From Batrachochytrium dendrobatidis JAM81 (Eukaryota > Chytridiomycota > Chytridiomycetes > Rhizophydiales), in contig NW_006281099.1 of the NCBI RefSeq assembly GCF_000203795.2, positions 3,060,914 through 3,124,913 on the forward strand: 64,000 bases of DNA. Reading direction: 5' to 3'. The notes under the pieces were generated by a model that saw nothing but the letters and a program-made list of their open reading frames with translations, had not been told where the DNA came from and ran no database searches. Shown piece after piece: positions 1-11,280 of the stretch; positions within the stretch are counted from its first letter, which is position 1; every line of letters begins with the position of its first letter. The position numbers and the translations under genes are program-made.

Positions 1-445
1 TTATTTTAAAAATATAGGAGGCAGAATTGTCAAGTATATATTTGACAATAAGGTGTGGTTTGAACGAAATAAAAAGCATTTGAATATATACATTGAATCT
101 TGAGCAAAATGGTTTAGATGAATTAGAATGAAAAAGTGCATAAACAATCAGTCTCATGGCATTATAAGTCATAAAATTTACTGAACACCAAAACAGATGA
201 GCCCAATATATGGACTAGAATGGATGAATTTGTTGATCGTACAGTTCATGTCAAACAATTTCAATTTATAGTTTAATTTTGTATGATTGTTGTATTTGAA
301 GAATTGAAAATGTTTATGAAAACAAGCAATTATTGCATGAGAAAGTGTTTTACATGAATGCGACTGTAATAAGAATCGATTATTGAATTTTTTCGATATT
401 GGAAACCGCAAATCAAAAGCCAAGTTCTTTATCAACTATAACAAA
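1..445. other. AT-rich intergenic region, 5' flank of AsnRS
   Basis: No convincing coding signal on either strand. The only longer open frame (178-435, minus) has no recognisable family or signal peptide and abuts the AsnRS start. The last part is presumably the AsnRS promoter and 5' leader. Confidence 0.5.
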
Positions 446-3058
446 ATGACTGACCAAACACTTGCTGAAGAAACTATTCAACAAGGTAATGAAAATACTC
501 ATTGATTGTTAGATTCTGAACACAACATGTCTTATTTTAAAGCATTTCTACTTGGTCATTGATGATTACAGTTGATTCTTTGGATCTTGCAGATAGTGGA
601 CGCTCGATATGGATCTGTGAAGTTCAAGGCAATGATGTGCAGGGAAATGGTTCTGAAAAGATGCCTTACAAAACCCTGCTTAAAGCTCTTGAAGTCTCTG
701 GAAGCGAAAAGGTGTCTTACTTTACTCGCAAGGTTGTCAGTGAAGGATATCAGCCCACTGCAAAAGCCGCAATCAAAAAAGCCATGAAACTACATGAAGC
801 CAATGTTAAAAAACTGCAAAAGGCTGCTGAGAGAGCTGTTACCGACGCTGCCGAGGCGCTTAAAAATGCAGCAGCTGAAGCTGCCAAGTTGGAGGAAGCT
901 CGCAAGATTGTGCTTGAAGAAGACCGCCTCTTGCCTGCTGCAAAAAAGGTGTTTTACTAAACAATCATTCGATTCTACCCATATACACCGCACTTTGCTA
1001 ATCTTTGAATTGTATTAAAGATTCATATTCGTCAATCCACTACCCATAGAGAAGCTCGTGTCAAGATCTCTGGATGGGTCCATCGTCTGCGAGTTCAGGG
1101 AAAGGACATGATGTTTGTTGTTCTTCGTGACGGATCTGGCTATATTCAGTGCGTTCTTACTGGAAAGCAGGTATACTCATTGGCGTTTTATTACCTCTTG
1201 ATAATTGCTTCTATTATCAAGTTGCAAAAACTGATTCAATGCAATGGCATGCTATTTTTGACAATCTAGTGCAACACCTATGATGCTCTCACACTCACTG
1301 TAGAATCAACAGTCACTATCTATGGTGTAATCAAAACAGTTCCTGAAGGAAAGTCGGTAAGTGTATACTATTGGACTGGCTTGCTTGCCGTTTTGTTGTT
1401 AAATCTTTAAACTAGACAGTCATCTTTCTAATTTCAGGCACCAGGCGGTCATGAATTAATTTCAGACTATTGGGTTATTCACGGAAAAGCACCAGGTGGT
1501 GATGAAGCATTTGGTAACAAGCTGAACACTGTAAGCTTTTTGCTCGATTTTGACATTGTAATCTTGCACAAATTTGGGTCTAAACTACGTATTTGCGTTG
1601 TTTTTACAGGAATCTAGCCCAGATATTCTCCTTGATCAGCGCCATTTAGTCTTGCGTGGCGAAACCACATCATCTATCATGCGTGTACGTGCTTTGATGC
1701 TTAAAGGATTTCGCAGCTTTTTTGAATCACGTTTTATCACAGAAGTTACTCCTCCATTGATGGTGCAGACCCAAGTCGAGGGTGGTTCAACTTTATTTGA
1801 GTTCAACTACTATGAAGAAAAGGTATTTTTGTTTATCTGGGCAAGACTATTATCATACCCAATTTTTGTCGGAAAGCACCGATACCATGTTTTTGTTAAC
1901 CAAATACATTCTATAGGCGTACCTGACTCAATCTTCTCAATTGTATTTGGAAACTTGTCTTCCATCAATTGGTGATTCATACTGTATTACCGAATCTTTT
2001 CGTGCTGAAAAATCCCACACTCGTCGCCATCTTTCAGAGTGAGTTTTTAGTATTCATAGCCAGCTTTAATCAAGCATTGGAAAGTATTTTTATAACTAAT
2101 ACTTTACTTTTATTCGATGATTAGATTTACCCACTGTGAGGCAGAGCTTGCATTCATTACGTTTGACGATCTTTTATCTTGCATGGAGGATATGGTGAGA
2201 CCTATTATTGGTTCATGATAACCTTTTTCTGACATTACTTGTCACTAATAGCGCACATAACGAATTTAATCATGTTTATATTCAAGGTCGTTGACGTTGT
2301 TGGCTCGATTTTGGCTGATCCAATTGGCGCCTCTATTGTTAAAGACCTCAACCCCAACTTTAAAGCGCCTAAAAAGCCTTTTCGTCGCATGCAGTACACT
2401 GAAGCCATCAAATGGCTGAATGATAACGGTGTCAAGAAGGACGTGATTGATGAAGAAACTGGCAAGCCTAAAATTGACAAGACAACTGGTCAAGTTATGC
2501 AAGTTGACTATGTTTATGGCGAGGATATTCCAGAAGGTCCGGAGCGCCGTATGACTGATACAATTGGCGAGCCGATTTTGTTGTGCCGTTTCCCTGCTGA
2601 AATCAAGGGTTTCTATATGAAGCGTTGTCCCGAATCACTTGCTTTGACTGAGAGCGTTGATTTACTGATGCCCAATGTTGGTGAAATTGTTGGTGGATCG
2701 ATGAGGATTTCAGATTTGGTAAGCGTACTCTTGTTTTGAAATCTAGAGTTTTTGTCAACATTTGACCATGTTTGCACATTCTATAGGCTGAGCTTATGGC
2801 TGGTTATAGTCGTGAAGGAATTGATCCATCTCCTTACTACTGGTTTACTGATCAACGCAAGTACGGTACTTGCGAGCACGGTGGATTCGGTCTTGGTGTT
2901 GAGCGTCTTCTTGCCTGGCTTCTTGACCGCTTTTCTGTTCGGGAGGTAATGTCTAGTGTATTAAACTCTGAGCCATCTTGATATCAATTATTGATTATCA
3001 TGTATTCAACATTTAGGTGTGTCTTTACCCACGCTTCATGGGCCGCTGCACTCCGTAA
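446..3058 (+). CDS. DED81: Asparaginyl-tRNA synthetase, cytoplasmic (class II)
   Basis: Charges tRNA(Asn) with asparagine in the cytosol. The ATG at 446 opens a short first exon ([13 protein letters not shown]) spliced into an N-terminal extension. That extension has the fungal/animal AsnRS motif [10 protein letters not shown] (about 660-690) and an Ala/Lys/Glu-rich helical linker (about 780-950). The OB-fold anticodon-binding domain follows ([25 protein letters not shown], split by an intron after [12 protein letters not shown]). The class II core has motif 2 around [15 protein letters not shown] (about 2000-2110) and motif 3 [16 protein letters not shown] (about 2880-2935). The last exon ends [10 protein letters not shown] and stops at 3056-3058. 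About ten short introns interrupt the gene. The extension and motifs separate it from LysRS/AspRS and from bacterial-type mitochondrial AsnRS. It converges on the DUF726 gene, whose stop lies 185 bases away. Family assignment is firm; individual junctions are by eye. Confidence 0.93.
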
Positions 3059-3242
3059 ATGCTTTTAATGGGTTTATGTTCAAAACCCTTTTTAAATGTT
3101 CTTATTTACAACCGACTTTATGGAATAATTTCAAAATGAAATTTTCAAACAGCATGATACTTCACTTTTCAGTGTTTATTGTAATCTAGTAATAAACTGT
3201 ACTGGTTGCTATCAATCAAAAATCCTTGACGGCGTGTTTTGA

Positions 3243-6113
3243 TCAAAAGTTTAAATCCTTTTCATTTCCATCAGAAGTGGTCGCAGAATCACTTTTGGGA
3301 GTTGTTTGCATATTTTCTACATCATACTTGCGTCCAAATCCTGCCCCACGTTTTGTCCATGCAGCCGTGGAATGTGATGGATCGTCTGCATCATCGTCAG
3401 CCTCTGAAGAAAAAATATTGCTTGCATGAATACCTCTCACAAGAATATTTTCCTCTGCATAGGGATTTTCAAACAACACTTGATTCAAGCTTGCTTTTTT
3501 TTCCAAAGTAACTTTTTCAAGAGTTTCGGTTCCACCACCAGGCAGTTTGAGATCTGCATCAAACAAAGGCTGAATTGGCGTAGTGTCCTGTGGTGATGCA
3601 TGATCAAAAGTGGGCACAACTGGCTTTGGTATGTGTTCAAATCCAACAAGGTTGATGATTTTCTGCATGCATTCCAAATAATCCAGATGATGTCGAATGA
3701 TACTTGACACATCAATATTTTCTACCCACTTTGCTTTCCTATCAATTTCGTTTAATTTTAGTTTAGGATCGGCATGAAGATCCACATCGGCAGATAGAGC
3801 ATGCTGAGGAGGTAGCATTGTCGGGGTTTCACCAAGTGATCGAATATGATGGAGGTTATGCTGTGGATTGTGGGATTCGTGTCTAGAATGAACAAAAGCT
3901 TTGCGCATTTGTTGGATATTGAGAATAGGAGTCAAGCCTGCAGTATCCAGCTCTCCTGCTTCTGGCAAAACTTTTCTGCGTAAAAATTGAAGCATCCAGT
4001 CGTTTGGAGCGTAGCCATTCACCCAACGGCCATTGATTACAGATGAGATTTCAAACCACATGGATGGTGTGCCACTGATGGGAATGCCAAAAAGATACAC
4101 GGAATCAATGATGGCATATGCATCAGCATTTCCTGCTTCTCCAGCTTTCGCCAAATCCTGCAATGCGTGAAGGATGGCAACTGCACCCAGAGAGAACCCT
4201 ATGAGTGAGACGGGCCGATGTCCACGAAGTCGCGCAAGGAGGATCTCTTTTGCAAGTACATGTCCAGCACTTTCTGCTCGCAAAAGGCCAAGCTCCCATG
4301 GACTATCAACAAGATATCCGCTTTGAAGAAGACTGATCGGCCATGCAAGGGCCGATACAATCGATGTCATGACGCCTTGTTGTGGAATGGGTGTTGTCAA
4401 CGAGGCACGCGGAACCACTTCAGATTGCAGCGTCAAGTTGGATACTTTTTTTTCTGTCAAACATAGAGCCTCAGTAGTTATTGGCTGAACAGAGTCAGTA
4501 GCTACAGACTGATTCGCGGTATCCATCTTGGAGTTTTCTTCGTCATTGCTACTGACAACAGGTAGATCTACGCCAATTCCAGATGCCATACGACTGCCTA
4601 ATGTGCCCATGGCATTATGTACGCTCCAGAAATTATGCAAAGCATTACCTACTTCCTGAAGACAGTCTAGTTCAAACTGGAGTGCTTCGATATGGGTAAA
4701 TGGCATTTTGGATGGTAGTGACAGCCAAGGTTCTTCCACGTCATGCTGTTCCAATAAAAATCCGGAAACACAAATCATGATATTTAAACTAGGATGGCTG
4801 TCAAATACAAGTTTTAAATCAACATCTTGGATATCTTTGAGTCTGCGGCTAAAAGAATATGCTACCGAATACATGCATAGTATATTGTGTTGTAAGCAGT
4901 CGCACTCTAATCAAACTCACTTTAAATAGACTAACCCTATGGCGAAAACCAATAAAATCTAACCTGTGGTGCTACCCCCAGTAATACCAAATAGTGTTGA
5001 CATGGCCATCGCTCCACTGGCTGTTCCCAACCCCTCAACAATCCCGGTAGCAATCGCACCAGTCATTCCTGCATAGCCAAATAGTGATCCAAGACCAGCC
5101 GACAAAAATGGTGCAGCCATTCCTCCAGTTAGTCCAATAAACAGTCCTCCACCAACCGTTGCAGCACCTAATGCCAAATATTTACTTTGCCAACTCATTA
5201 ATGGATGTTTTGATTTGATTTGGCTCGGATCTTTCTCTTCTGTACGTGAAGTCCCCAAGATCTCACTCCAAATCTGAACTGCTGCTCCATGTTCAATGTC
5301 CTGCTGCACCAAACACTTGATCTGGTCTCGTTCATTTTGACTGCGGTATTCGCCACTTACAGTTGTGTCAAATATAATATCTGATAAACGCCGAAAGAGA
5401 ACGCGCAGTCTGGCATCGTATCGCAGCTCTTTGGTTTTAACAGCAACGTTTTTGAGAGCAGTAAAGATGAGATTGTAGAGAATAACATGAGATATTCTAA
5501 TTAGTTGAGATGAATATTGGTCGTTCTGAGTGTTGGACTGTTTGCTGGTGATCTCGGCAGATTCAATCGTAGATCGAAGACTTTCTGACAATGCTTCTAC
5601 AGATACTCCATATTCTGACATTTCTGCTATTGCAGCTCGTTCTGTATGTAAAATTAAAATTGACCAATGTGCTAGTGAGTCTGATAGTCCGGCTTCATGC
5701 CCTTTGACTCTAACTGTAAATACAGTCTACATACCTTGAAGACTTAGTTTATTGAATGTCAGCAAACCATCCATCAGCTTTGTCTTCCAAGACACAAAAC
5801 TCCTTACAGCAGGATGCCTTTTGTTTTCTTCCATGTTAATAAGTGCTTTGAGTCCAAGAGGGTCGTACCAGTACGATGAGGCTGATGCTATTTTCTCATG
5901 CTGGACACCATTCGATACTTTGCTGGCTTTGGAGGATTGTCCAACTCGAGACTGTTCCCAATCACAAAACGTTTCTTCTAGTAACCGCTCTTGCTCTTGC
6001 AGTACAAGCCATACCAATCCAATGTATGCGTAAAGAATATCTGCCGACAAAGGCCTACTAAGAATTGCATCACGATCTGCAGGGCTGGTCTTGGATGGAT
6101 CCATTGCTTCCAT
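3243..6113 (-). CDS. DUF726 / TMCO4-like membrane alpha/beta hydrolase
   Basis: Three exons join in frame (6113-5735, 5641-4964, 4861-3243), predicting about 891 residues. The middle exon carries a Gly/Ala-rich membrane-associated block (GAATVGGGLFIGLTGG...FGITGGSTTG), typical of this family between the helical N-terminus and the hydrolase domain. The last exon has LNIMICVSGFLLE and the nucleophile elbow RPVSLIGFSLGA (Ser near residue 576), then YLFGIPISGTP and the family-diagnostic GRWVNGYAPNDWMLQFLRR. These match the TMCO4 / yeast Mil1 (YFL034W) family, thought to act on Golgi/endosomal membranes; the substrate is unknown. The C-terminal 150 residues or so are acidic and low-complexity with no domain I recognise. 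Family call is strong; catalytic activity is inferred from the intact GxSxG-like motif. Confidence 0.88.
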
Positions 6114-6823
6114 AGTTTAAATTATTCAAAGTTGGACAAAAAGCAAGTGAATAATTCAAACAGTTTATCGCTGCTAAATATGAATAAACTGTCAATCTTA
6201 CGACTATTGACACTAAATTCAGTTTCAAGCCATATCGGTTTATTGTTGCTGTATTACGAATATATCCAGTCTTGATTATTAGAGCACGAACGTATCTGAT
6301 ATTTTAGGATGCAACAGCAATGAGTTGAATTGAAATGAATAAATCTAATGATCGTACAATGTATGGTTATATAAAAAGTGGAAAAGTATATCATTCAATT
6401 GTGTTGATCTTGCAGTGATTGTCTCGGAATAAACAATGGTTAAATATTCGTTGTTTTCGTACTAGAAACTGATTATTCCTTTTATTAAAGATCTGTTGTA
6501 TTCTGATATTGGATATGTTTTACTTGAAGAGAACAATCTCAGTAATGCAACTATACATGTAGGTCACCCAATGTTCACTTTAAATGTTTGGTCTAAAAAG
6601 GAAAGTTGGAGGTTCAAAAGATGTCAAGGATGTAAACATTCGTCCTGTATTTTTGTAAAAGAATGGGCATGAAGATTAGTAAACTAAAAAAGTTAAAACA
6701 ATGTTGCTCAGTGAGATTGGCCGCTTATTATATAATGTTCCATTTACGTGAATACGACTTAAATATCAAGATATCAACTCGATGACACCCATAACGAGCA
6801 AAGTTTAATGACTATATAACGAT
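6114..6823. other. Intergenic region between divergent DUF726 5' end and Zim17 3' end
   Basis: About 710 bases, AT-rich, with no supportable gene. The part next to 6114 is presumably the DUF726 promoter. It contains one copy of the dispersed motif TTTACGTGAATA at 6743-6754. Confidence 0.5.
6743..6754 (+). repeat. Dispersed motif copy 1 (TTTACGTGAATA)
   Basis: Exact TTTACGTGAATA, preceded by TTCCA. The same word recurs at 13920, 23536, 27287 (one change), 33576 (one change) and 58029 (minus, one change). Confidence 0.55.
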
Positions 6824-7540
6824 TTATTTTATCCGAGTTTGGTTCTTGATAGATTCATTATTTTGTTCTTGCAATGTAATCATATCCGTTTCTGCATCTG
6901 CAATCACATTTTCAATCGCATCTGCAGTCGCATCAGGATGCCATTCTGACATTCCAGTCATGCTCATATCAACATCAGTGTCGTGTTCAGTCGAGTCATC
7001 TTTATTGGTCGCATTGCTTCTACTAATGTGATATTGCATAGGATACTGCACTCGTTTAACAGTCTCTCCTTTTTCTCGCATAATATCCTCAATCGTTCCG
7101 GGCGGTTTCGTTGAATCAAACCATCCCAAATGATCAGCAATCAAGTGTGTGTTTTTACATCCGTCGCATTTGATCATAACCACGCCAGTCGTATAAGCCT
7201 TTTTTGACATGGATTTATAAGAGCGATGTTTACAGACTTTACATGTAAAGCCAATGATCATTCTGTCTGCAGAGACATTCAAGCCTGCGTCTACTGGAGA
7301 ATCAGAGTCGTTGCTGGATATCGAATGATGGCGAGTAGCGCAATATGATGTATGTATGCTACCAATCAAGTATGATGGTCTGGTTGCATTGAACCATTCA
7401 TGCTTTGTGATTGATGCAATTCGATGGTAGCGATACACCGGTCTTGTCAAGTTGCATAGTGTAGCGGCTGTTGATACTGCCCAGCTCAACGATGGTCGAC
7501 TCATGAGATAAATAGTCTTGATCAATGTTTTCTGATGCAT
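6824..7540 (-). CDS. ZIM17: DNL-type zinc finger protein, mitochondrial Hsp70 escort (Zim17/Hep1)
   Basis: Single-exon gene of 238 residues. The first ~90 residues are rich in Ser/Thr/Arg/aromatic residues with few acidic ones, fitting a mitochondrial presequence; an internal Met at residue 13 could also start it. The domain reads MIIGFTCKVCKHRSYKSMSK, then VMIKCDGCKNTHLIADHLGWF, giving a zinc site from C100/C103 and C125/C128 and the DNL-type signature (here HLIADHLGW). Family members keep matrix Hsp70 (Ssc1/mortalin) soluble and so support protein import and Fe-S biogenesis. The C-terminal tail after about residue 170 is acidic and low-complexity, longer than in yeast. Its neighbour on the right is divergently transcribed. 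Confidence 0.93.
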   Translation of the reverse strand: MHQKTLIKTIYLMSRPSLSWAVSTAATLCNLTRPVYRYHRIASITKHEWFNATRPSYLIGSIHTSYCATRHHSISSNDSDSPVDAGLNVSADRMIIGFTCKVCKHRSYKSMSKKAYTTGVVMIKCDGCKNTHLIADHLGWFDSTKPPGTIEDIMREKGETVKRVQYPMQYHISRSNATNKDDSTEHDTDVDMSMTGMSEWHPDATADAIENVIADAETDMITLQEQNNESIKNQTRIK

Positions 7541-7917
7541 TCGGTGGTCCTCAGGACAGGACGAGCAATTAAACTATTGCAGCGCTGTTCAATCCACTTT
7601 GCAATCTAAAACACTCTAGTCGATCATGATGACAAATTCAACTCACTGTTTACAGTGTTGTGCACAATGGCATATAGCAACATATACAATAATTGGACTT
7701 TACCGTAGAAATCTGCATAAAAATACATTCTACTGCCACCAAATCATGTCAAGTCTTTGATTCTAGTTGGAATTATATTGTTTGTATTTCCATGAATTGC
7801 ACACCAATATTAGTACAAAGTATCTGAAAGTATCTGAAAAGTATATAAAAGTATCTAAAAGCAAAAGTCAAATGTTCAACTCGAGTTTATCCAATCCACC
7901 ATTTTAAACTGCAGATA
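7541..7917. promoter_or_regulatory. Divergent promoter region between Zim17 and the PAC1-like gene
   Basis: About 380 bases separate the two divergent starts. No gene is supported. An imperfect short tandem repeat lies about 50 bases upstream of the plus-strand ATG (separate entry). Confidence 0.45.
7818..7866 (+). repeat. Imperfect 10-11-base tandem repeat (AAGTATCTGAA-like, ~4 units)
   Basis: Successive units read AAGTATCTGA, AAGTATCTGAAA, AGTATATAAA and AGTATCTAAA, ending about 50 bases before the ATG at 7918. The third unit contains TATATAAA, so this could include the core promoter. Confidence 0.6.
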
Positions 7918-8957
7918 ATGCTGGTTGTGCCAGTTGTATCGACCACTGATGCGAATATGCCACTGCTCTCATTGGCAGATGCATTAGTGATTCCACAGAA
8001 TGCAAGAGTGTTTTTTGTATACAACGATCTAGTGCATCTTGATGCCAGTCTTTTGCCAGTATCGAGTAACCAACTCACTGGCCAGTCGTTTACTGCTCGA
8101 TTGTGCTGGCCAGATGCTACTGCAATCAAACCACAACAAGAGCAAACCAAGATCCATAGAGTCGGCAGTGTTTCTGATTTAGAAAGTATTGTAGTGTCTG
8201 GCACTATCTATCAGCTCGCATCCTCAGCAGTGAATGGAGCCGATGCTGTTCCTGTAAGTTTGACCAATGTTTGATTGATGGCATGAGTTGGCATGAAGCC
8301 ATTGTGCTGACTCGGCATACATGCAATACGATTGGTTTATTCATCTAATACAAACCAACTGTGTTGAATTAGACTGTCTGGCTTGCAGTGCATACTTGTC
8401 TCACAAGTTGTGCTCAACTATTAGCCTTGTCACTCTCCGTGTCTGAACTACTCAAAAAAAGCAAGGCTCACTCTTTGCATGTATTCACTGTTGTGCAGTA
8501 CAAAACCGCCAAAGATGCTGTTCATGTTCTTGAGATGAATGGCATAGACGATGCGGTTTCTTTAGGTAAACACATTTAAATTACTGCAGATGATGGATCA
8601 ATACAGTGACCATCAGTAAACTCATAATTATTGAATATAGAACAAAGTGGGACTCGATTGGACTGTCCGCTCTTGGTTCGAGATGCATTCATAAACTCAA
8701 TGGTGGAGCTTGTTCGACTGTACAAAATTCCATCACGGTTCATGATATGGCCAGCAACCATGTGTATGGTGAATAGCAAACAGGCTTTATCCTCACTTTC
8801 ACAAGAGATCAGTCGTGTATATGACATTCCAACCACTACAACTGAAACTGCAACTACAGCCAACAGTGATCCAATGACAGTTTCTGGTCATCAGATCATA
8901 CACTCTGCAATGCCGTTACTATATCCAAACCGTGACTCTGAATCGATATATTTGTGA
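7918..8957 (+). CDS. Possible proteasome assembly chaperone 1 (PSMG1/PAC1-like)
   Basis: Three exons fit in frame: 7918-8253, 8373-8565 and 8641-8957, about 281 residues, close to animal PSMG1. No signal peptide or clear membrane segment. The second half reads LHVFTVVQYKTAKD, later a VRDAFINSMVELVRLYKIP segment, and ends SESIYL. Order and spacing resemble PSMG1, where an HVxxYKT strand is followed by a helix ending YCQVWKIP and a C-terminal SNIYT (recalled, not aligned). PAC1 pairs with PAC2 to assemble the 20S alpha ring. This is a weak remote-homology call: a structure or profile search could overturn it, but the gene itself is well supported by its open exons. Its last 220 coding bases are copied at 11281-11501. 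It converges on a SOD fragment 144 bases downstream. Confidence 0.6.
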
Positions 8958-9446
8958 GTATATTGTAAAATGGTTGTTTTCAGATCAAAAAGTCAATAAA
9001 ATCAGCATATCGATATAACAATCTTGTATTGATTCATGATATCAAGTTGGATTGCTTGACAAAATATAAATGCTGCAATGATCAATGTTGTTGCTGTTGG
9101 TTTACAGTTTGGCAGCACCACCTTGGAAACGAGTACAAACATCGGTCCAGTTGATGACATTCCACCAGGCAGCAACGTAGTTGGCACGAACATTGCGGTA
9201 TTTGACATAGTAGGCATGTTCCCAGACATCAAGAGCAAGTAAAGTCATGGCACCAGTACCTGCAAACTGAGGTGCAAACTCGGGATGATCTTGATTGGCA
9301 GTGGTCACGATTGACATGGTAGAACTCGAAGGAGTCCAAGTAAGAAACACCCAACCAGATCCGAATACACCAAGAGCTGCTGCTGTAAACTGCTGCTTGA
9401 ATGTCTCGACAGAGTCAAACGACTTGACAAGCTGTTTGCCAAATTC
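8737..9446. repeat. 710-base direct repeat, copy A
   Basis: Aligns to 11281-11990 at a constant offset of 2544 bases with no indels seen and about eight mismatches (near 99% identity). It covers the 3' part of the PAC1-like last exon, the intergenic 144 bases and the 3' part of SOD. Right of 9446 the two copies diverge abruptly, in mid-codon for SOD. Confidence 0.93.
9102..9446 (-). pseudogene. 5'-truncated Mn-SOD copy (C-terminal domain only)
   Basis: Corresponds to residues ~145-258 of the intact SOD at 11646-12545, including the DVWEHAYY ligand motif (Asp and His) and the stop. The exon carrying the presequence and first His ligand, the intron and the second His ligand are absent. Upstream of 9446 the reading frame runs into unrelated sequence with no start. 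Four clustered substitutions near the break change two residues (KSFDSVETF against KSFGSIETF in the intact gene). It cannot make an active SOD because two of four metal ligands are missing. It is a DNA-level copy, since non-coding 3' flank is duplicated too. Confidence 0.9.
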
Positions 9447-9782
9447 AAAATACTATTTTGACTATCTGATTTGGGATTCTTGATGTGTGTGTGTAGTTGT
9501 ACAACTTGACAGAGTATGATGCCAATATCATGTATATTACCAGTTGTGCAACTATTGCGATTGATGTAATACAAATATTAGTGTATTTCAACCATCAGTC
9601 ATCAACCATGACTCACATCCAACCCAATTTACAAACATTAGAAACTCGATCAAAATTGTAAATGCAATGGTTTATTCAAATCAGTTGATGATTATGGAAA
9701 CATAAATCACAGTTGACTTGCAAACCATGTCAGTAGTTTGATAAAGTAGTTGTATGTAGCTTTATGCATTACTTGCATCGCT
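9447..9782. other. Left part of the inserted segment, AT-rich, non-coding
   Basis: 336 bases between the SOD break and the stop of the secreted-protein gene. It has a short TG run near 9484-9494 and no supportable gene. Confidence 0.5.
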
Positions 9783-10709
9783 TTAATTTCTTGGTATGCT
9801 TGGATTGTATTCTTTCACTGTACTAAACCTTTGGAACCATGAACCCAACTCTGGTTCAAGATGTTCGCGATACCAGTCAATTCTAGAATAACGTCCAAAT
9901 AATTTTTCGAGTAGTTGTTGTAGATCCGTTTGTCTGCTCATAAATTGGTCGGTTAAATCGAGTATAGCTTTAACTGCATCTTCGAGCAAACTTGGATCCT
10001 TGTTTAAACGGACCATTATCTCGTGAATTTCCTTTTGAAGTGCTTTGATCATCTCCAGAAATTCTTCCAAAATCTTTACAAGCTCGTCGACAAGCTCAGG
10101 TACTGGTCCAGTAGATTTAACTCCATTAAGGAAACTTAGAAAATCTTTGACCCATTTTTTGTACATGTCAAGATGTGCGGAATAGTAAGACGCATATACT
10201 CTATACATGTCTTCTTTACGGGTCGATTTAGTATTGATGCCTTTCACTATTACTTTATCAACACGCTTGTGTTGCTTTGATTTGCCTTGAACGTGCTCTA
10301 TAGATCCATAAGCACCGTCATGATCATTCGAGTGTGAAAATACCGATAGCTTTAAAAACGATTCCAAGAGTAAATCAATCGAGTTATTCTGCTCATCTTG
10401 GTGCTTTTTGGCTTTTTGATGACCAGATTTGTGCTTTTTTCCAATACCACGTAAAAGCCCACCGAGATCGAAAAACTTTAGACGAGCTCCGGGAGTCTGG
10501 TTTGGATGATTATTTTGACTGCCGCCAGGACCTTGAGTTGTTGAAGTACTCGGAAATTCCGGACCACCTGTTGCTTGTGGAACACTTTGGCTATTTAGAC
10601 TTGGACTTGAATCAACAGATTCGATTGTCTCGCTGGGTTGTGGCAAAATGGCATGAACACTGGTGGCCAAGGCTGCAATTGTAAAGGCTGAGATGTGTGT
10701 GAATTTCAT
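9783..10709 (-). CDS. Secreted lineage-specific protein, 308 aa
   Basis: The start is set at the ATG at 10709, because it opens a clear signal peptide (MKFTHISAFTIAALATSVHA, cleavage near residue 20); an upstream in-frame Met would hide it. After the signal come a Ser/Thr/Pro/Gln-rich linker (about 21-75), a Gly-Leu/Lys-His patch (LGGLLRGIGKKHKSGH, about 82-97), then an amphipathic, probably all-helical C-terminal half (about 150-290) with heptad-like Leu/Ile (ELVDELVKILEEFLEMIKALQKEIHEI). No cysteine-rich or enzymatic motif is seen. I do not recognise a named family; the layout fits chytrid secreted proteins of unknown function. It lies inside the segment flanked by the 710-base repeats, so it arrived with, or drove, that rearrangement. 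Confidence 0.82.
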   Translation of the reverse strand: MKFTHISAFTIAALATSVHAILPQPSETIESVDSSPSLNSQSVPQATGGPEFPSTSTTQGPGGSQNNHPNQTPGARLKFFDLGGLLRGIGKKHKSGHQKAKKHQDEQNNSIDLLLESFLKLSVFSHSNDHDGAYGSIEHVQGKSKQHKRVDKVIVKGINTKSTRKEDMYRVYASYYSAHLDMYKKWVKDFLSFLNGVKSTGPVPELVDELVKILEEFLEMIKALQKEIHEIMVRLNKDPSLLEDAVKAILDLTDQFMSRQTDLQQLLEKLFGRYSRIDWYREHLEPELGSWFQRFSTVKEYNPSIPRN

Positions 10710-11280
10710 TTGATCAAGTATAACTATGTATGTATTATTGGAGGTCAACGAGCCTGCTTTTATAACCATCATAACAATCGGTTGGAATATTTTTATACAT
10801 TATTGCTATGTGTTTATTCCGCATATCAGGGATAAAGGCCAGTATGAATATAGGGCTGGGATATCTAACCCTAAATGGGCCAATATTGACAGTGTATGAT
10901 CAAATGCTTGGTTTGAATCCAAACTGAAAACTCCACTTTAGTTTAATTACCACAATTTGTGCCGTTGATTTCTATATTTTCACCTTTTGGCCCTGATGTC
11001 TGGTGACCCTTTTCAATCACTATACAGAGTACAATCGCTTAGTTACAGTCACCGCACAACACCAAGCTTGGTGACTTTCTGTTTAGTCAATATGCGGCCC
11101 ATCAAACTGAATCGATGATTTGTCCGCATCAACAGTTGTCGATAGTTTAAATTGCCACTCAATTTGGACATCAATGTATACAATCAACTCACATCTAGAT
11201 TATATCAATATATCAACTTGACGACATTCACACCCACAATCAACATTAACAATTTGGGTTCAATTGGATTGTCCAGTATT
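10710..11280. other. Right part of the inserted segment: promoter of the secreted gene, plus degraded sequence
   Basis: About 570 bases with no intact gene. The part near 10710 should be the promoter of the minus-strand secreted gene (TATAA near 10758-10762). Around 11248-11283 the sequence resembles the start of the PAC1-like last exon (8644-8678) at clearly lower identity than the adjacent 710-base repeat. Confidence 0.5.

Noticed and set aside
178..435. 85-codon open frame on the minus strand
   Set aside because: No family, no signal peptide, composition typical of AT-rich non-coding DNA, and it abuts the AsnRS start.
8954..8983. Tiny intron (GTGAGT...TTTTCAG) at the end of the PAC1-like gene
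   Set aside because: 30 bases is shorter than any other intron here and splicing would only swap a few terminal residues; the direct stop is simpler.
9102..9446. SOD fragment as a processed retrocopy because it lacks the intron
   Set aside because: The duplicated block includes non-coding flank and part of the opposite-strand neighbour, and the break is 3' of the intron position, so it is a DNA duplication.
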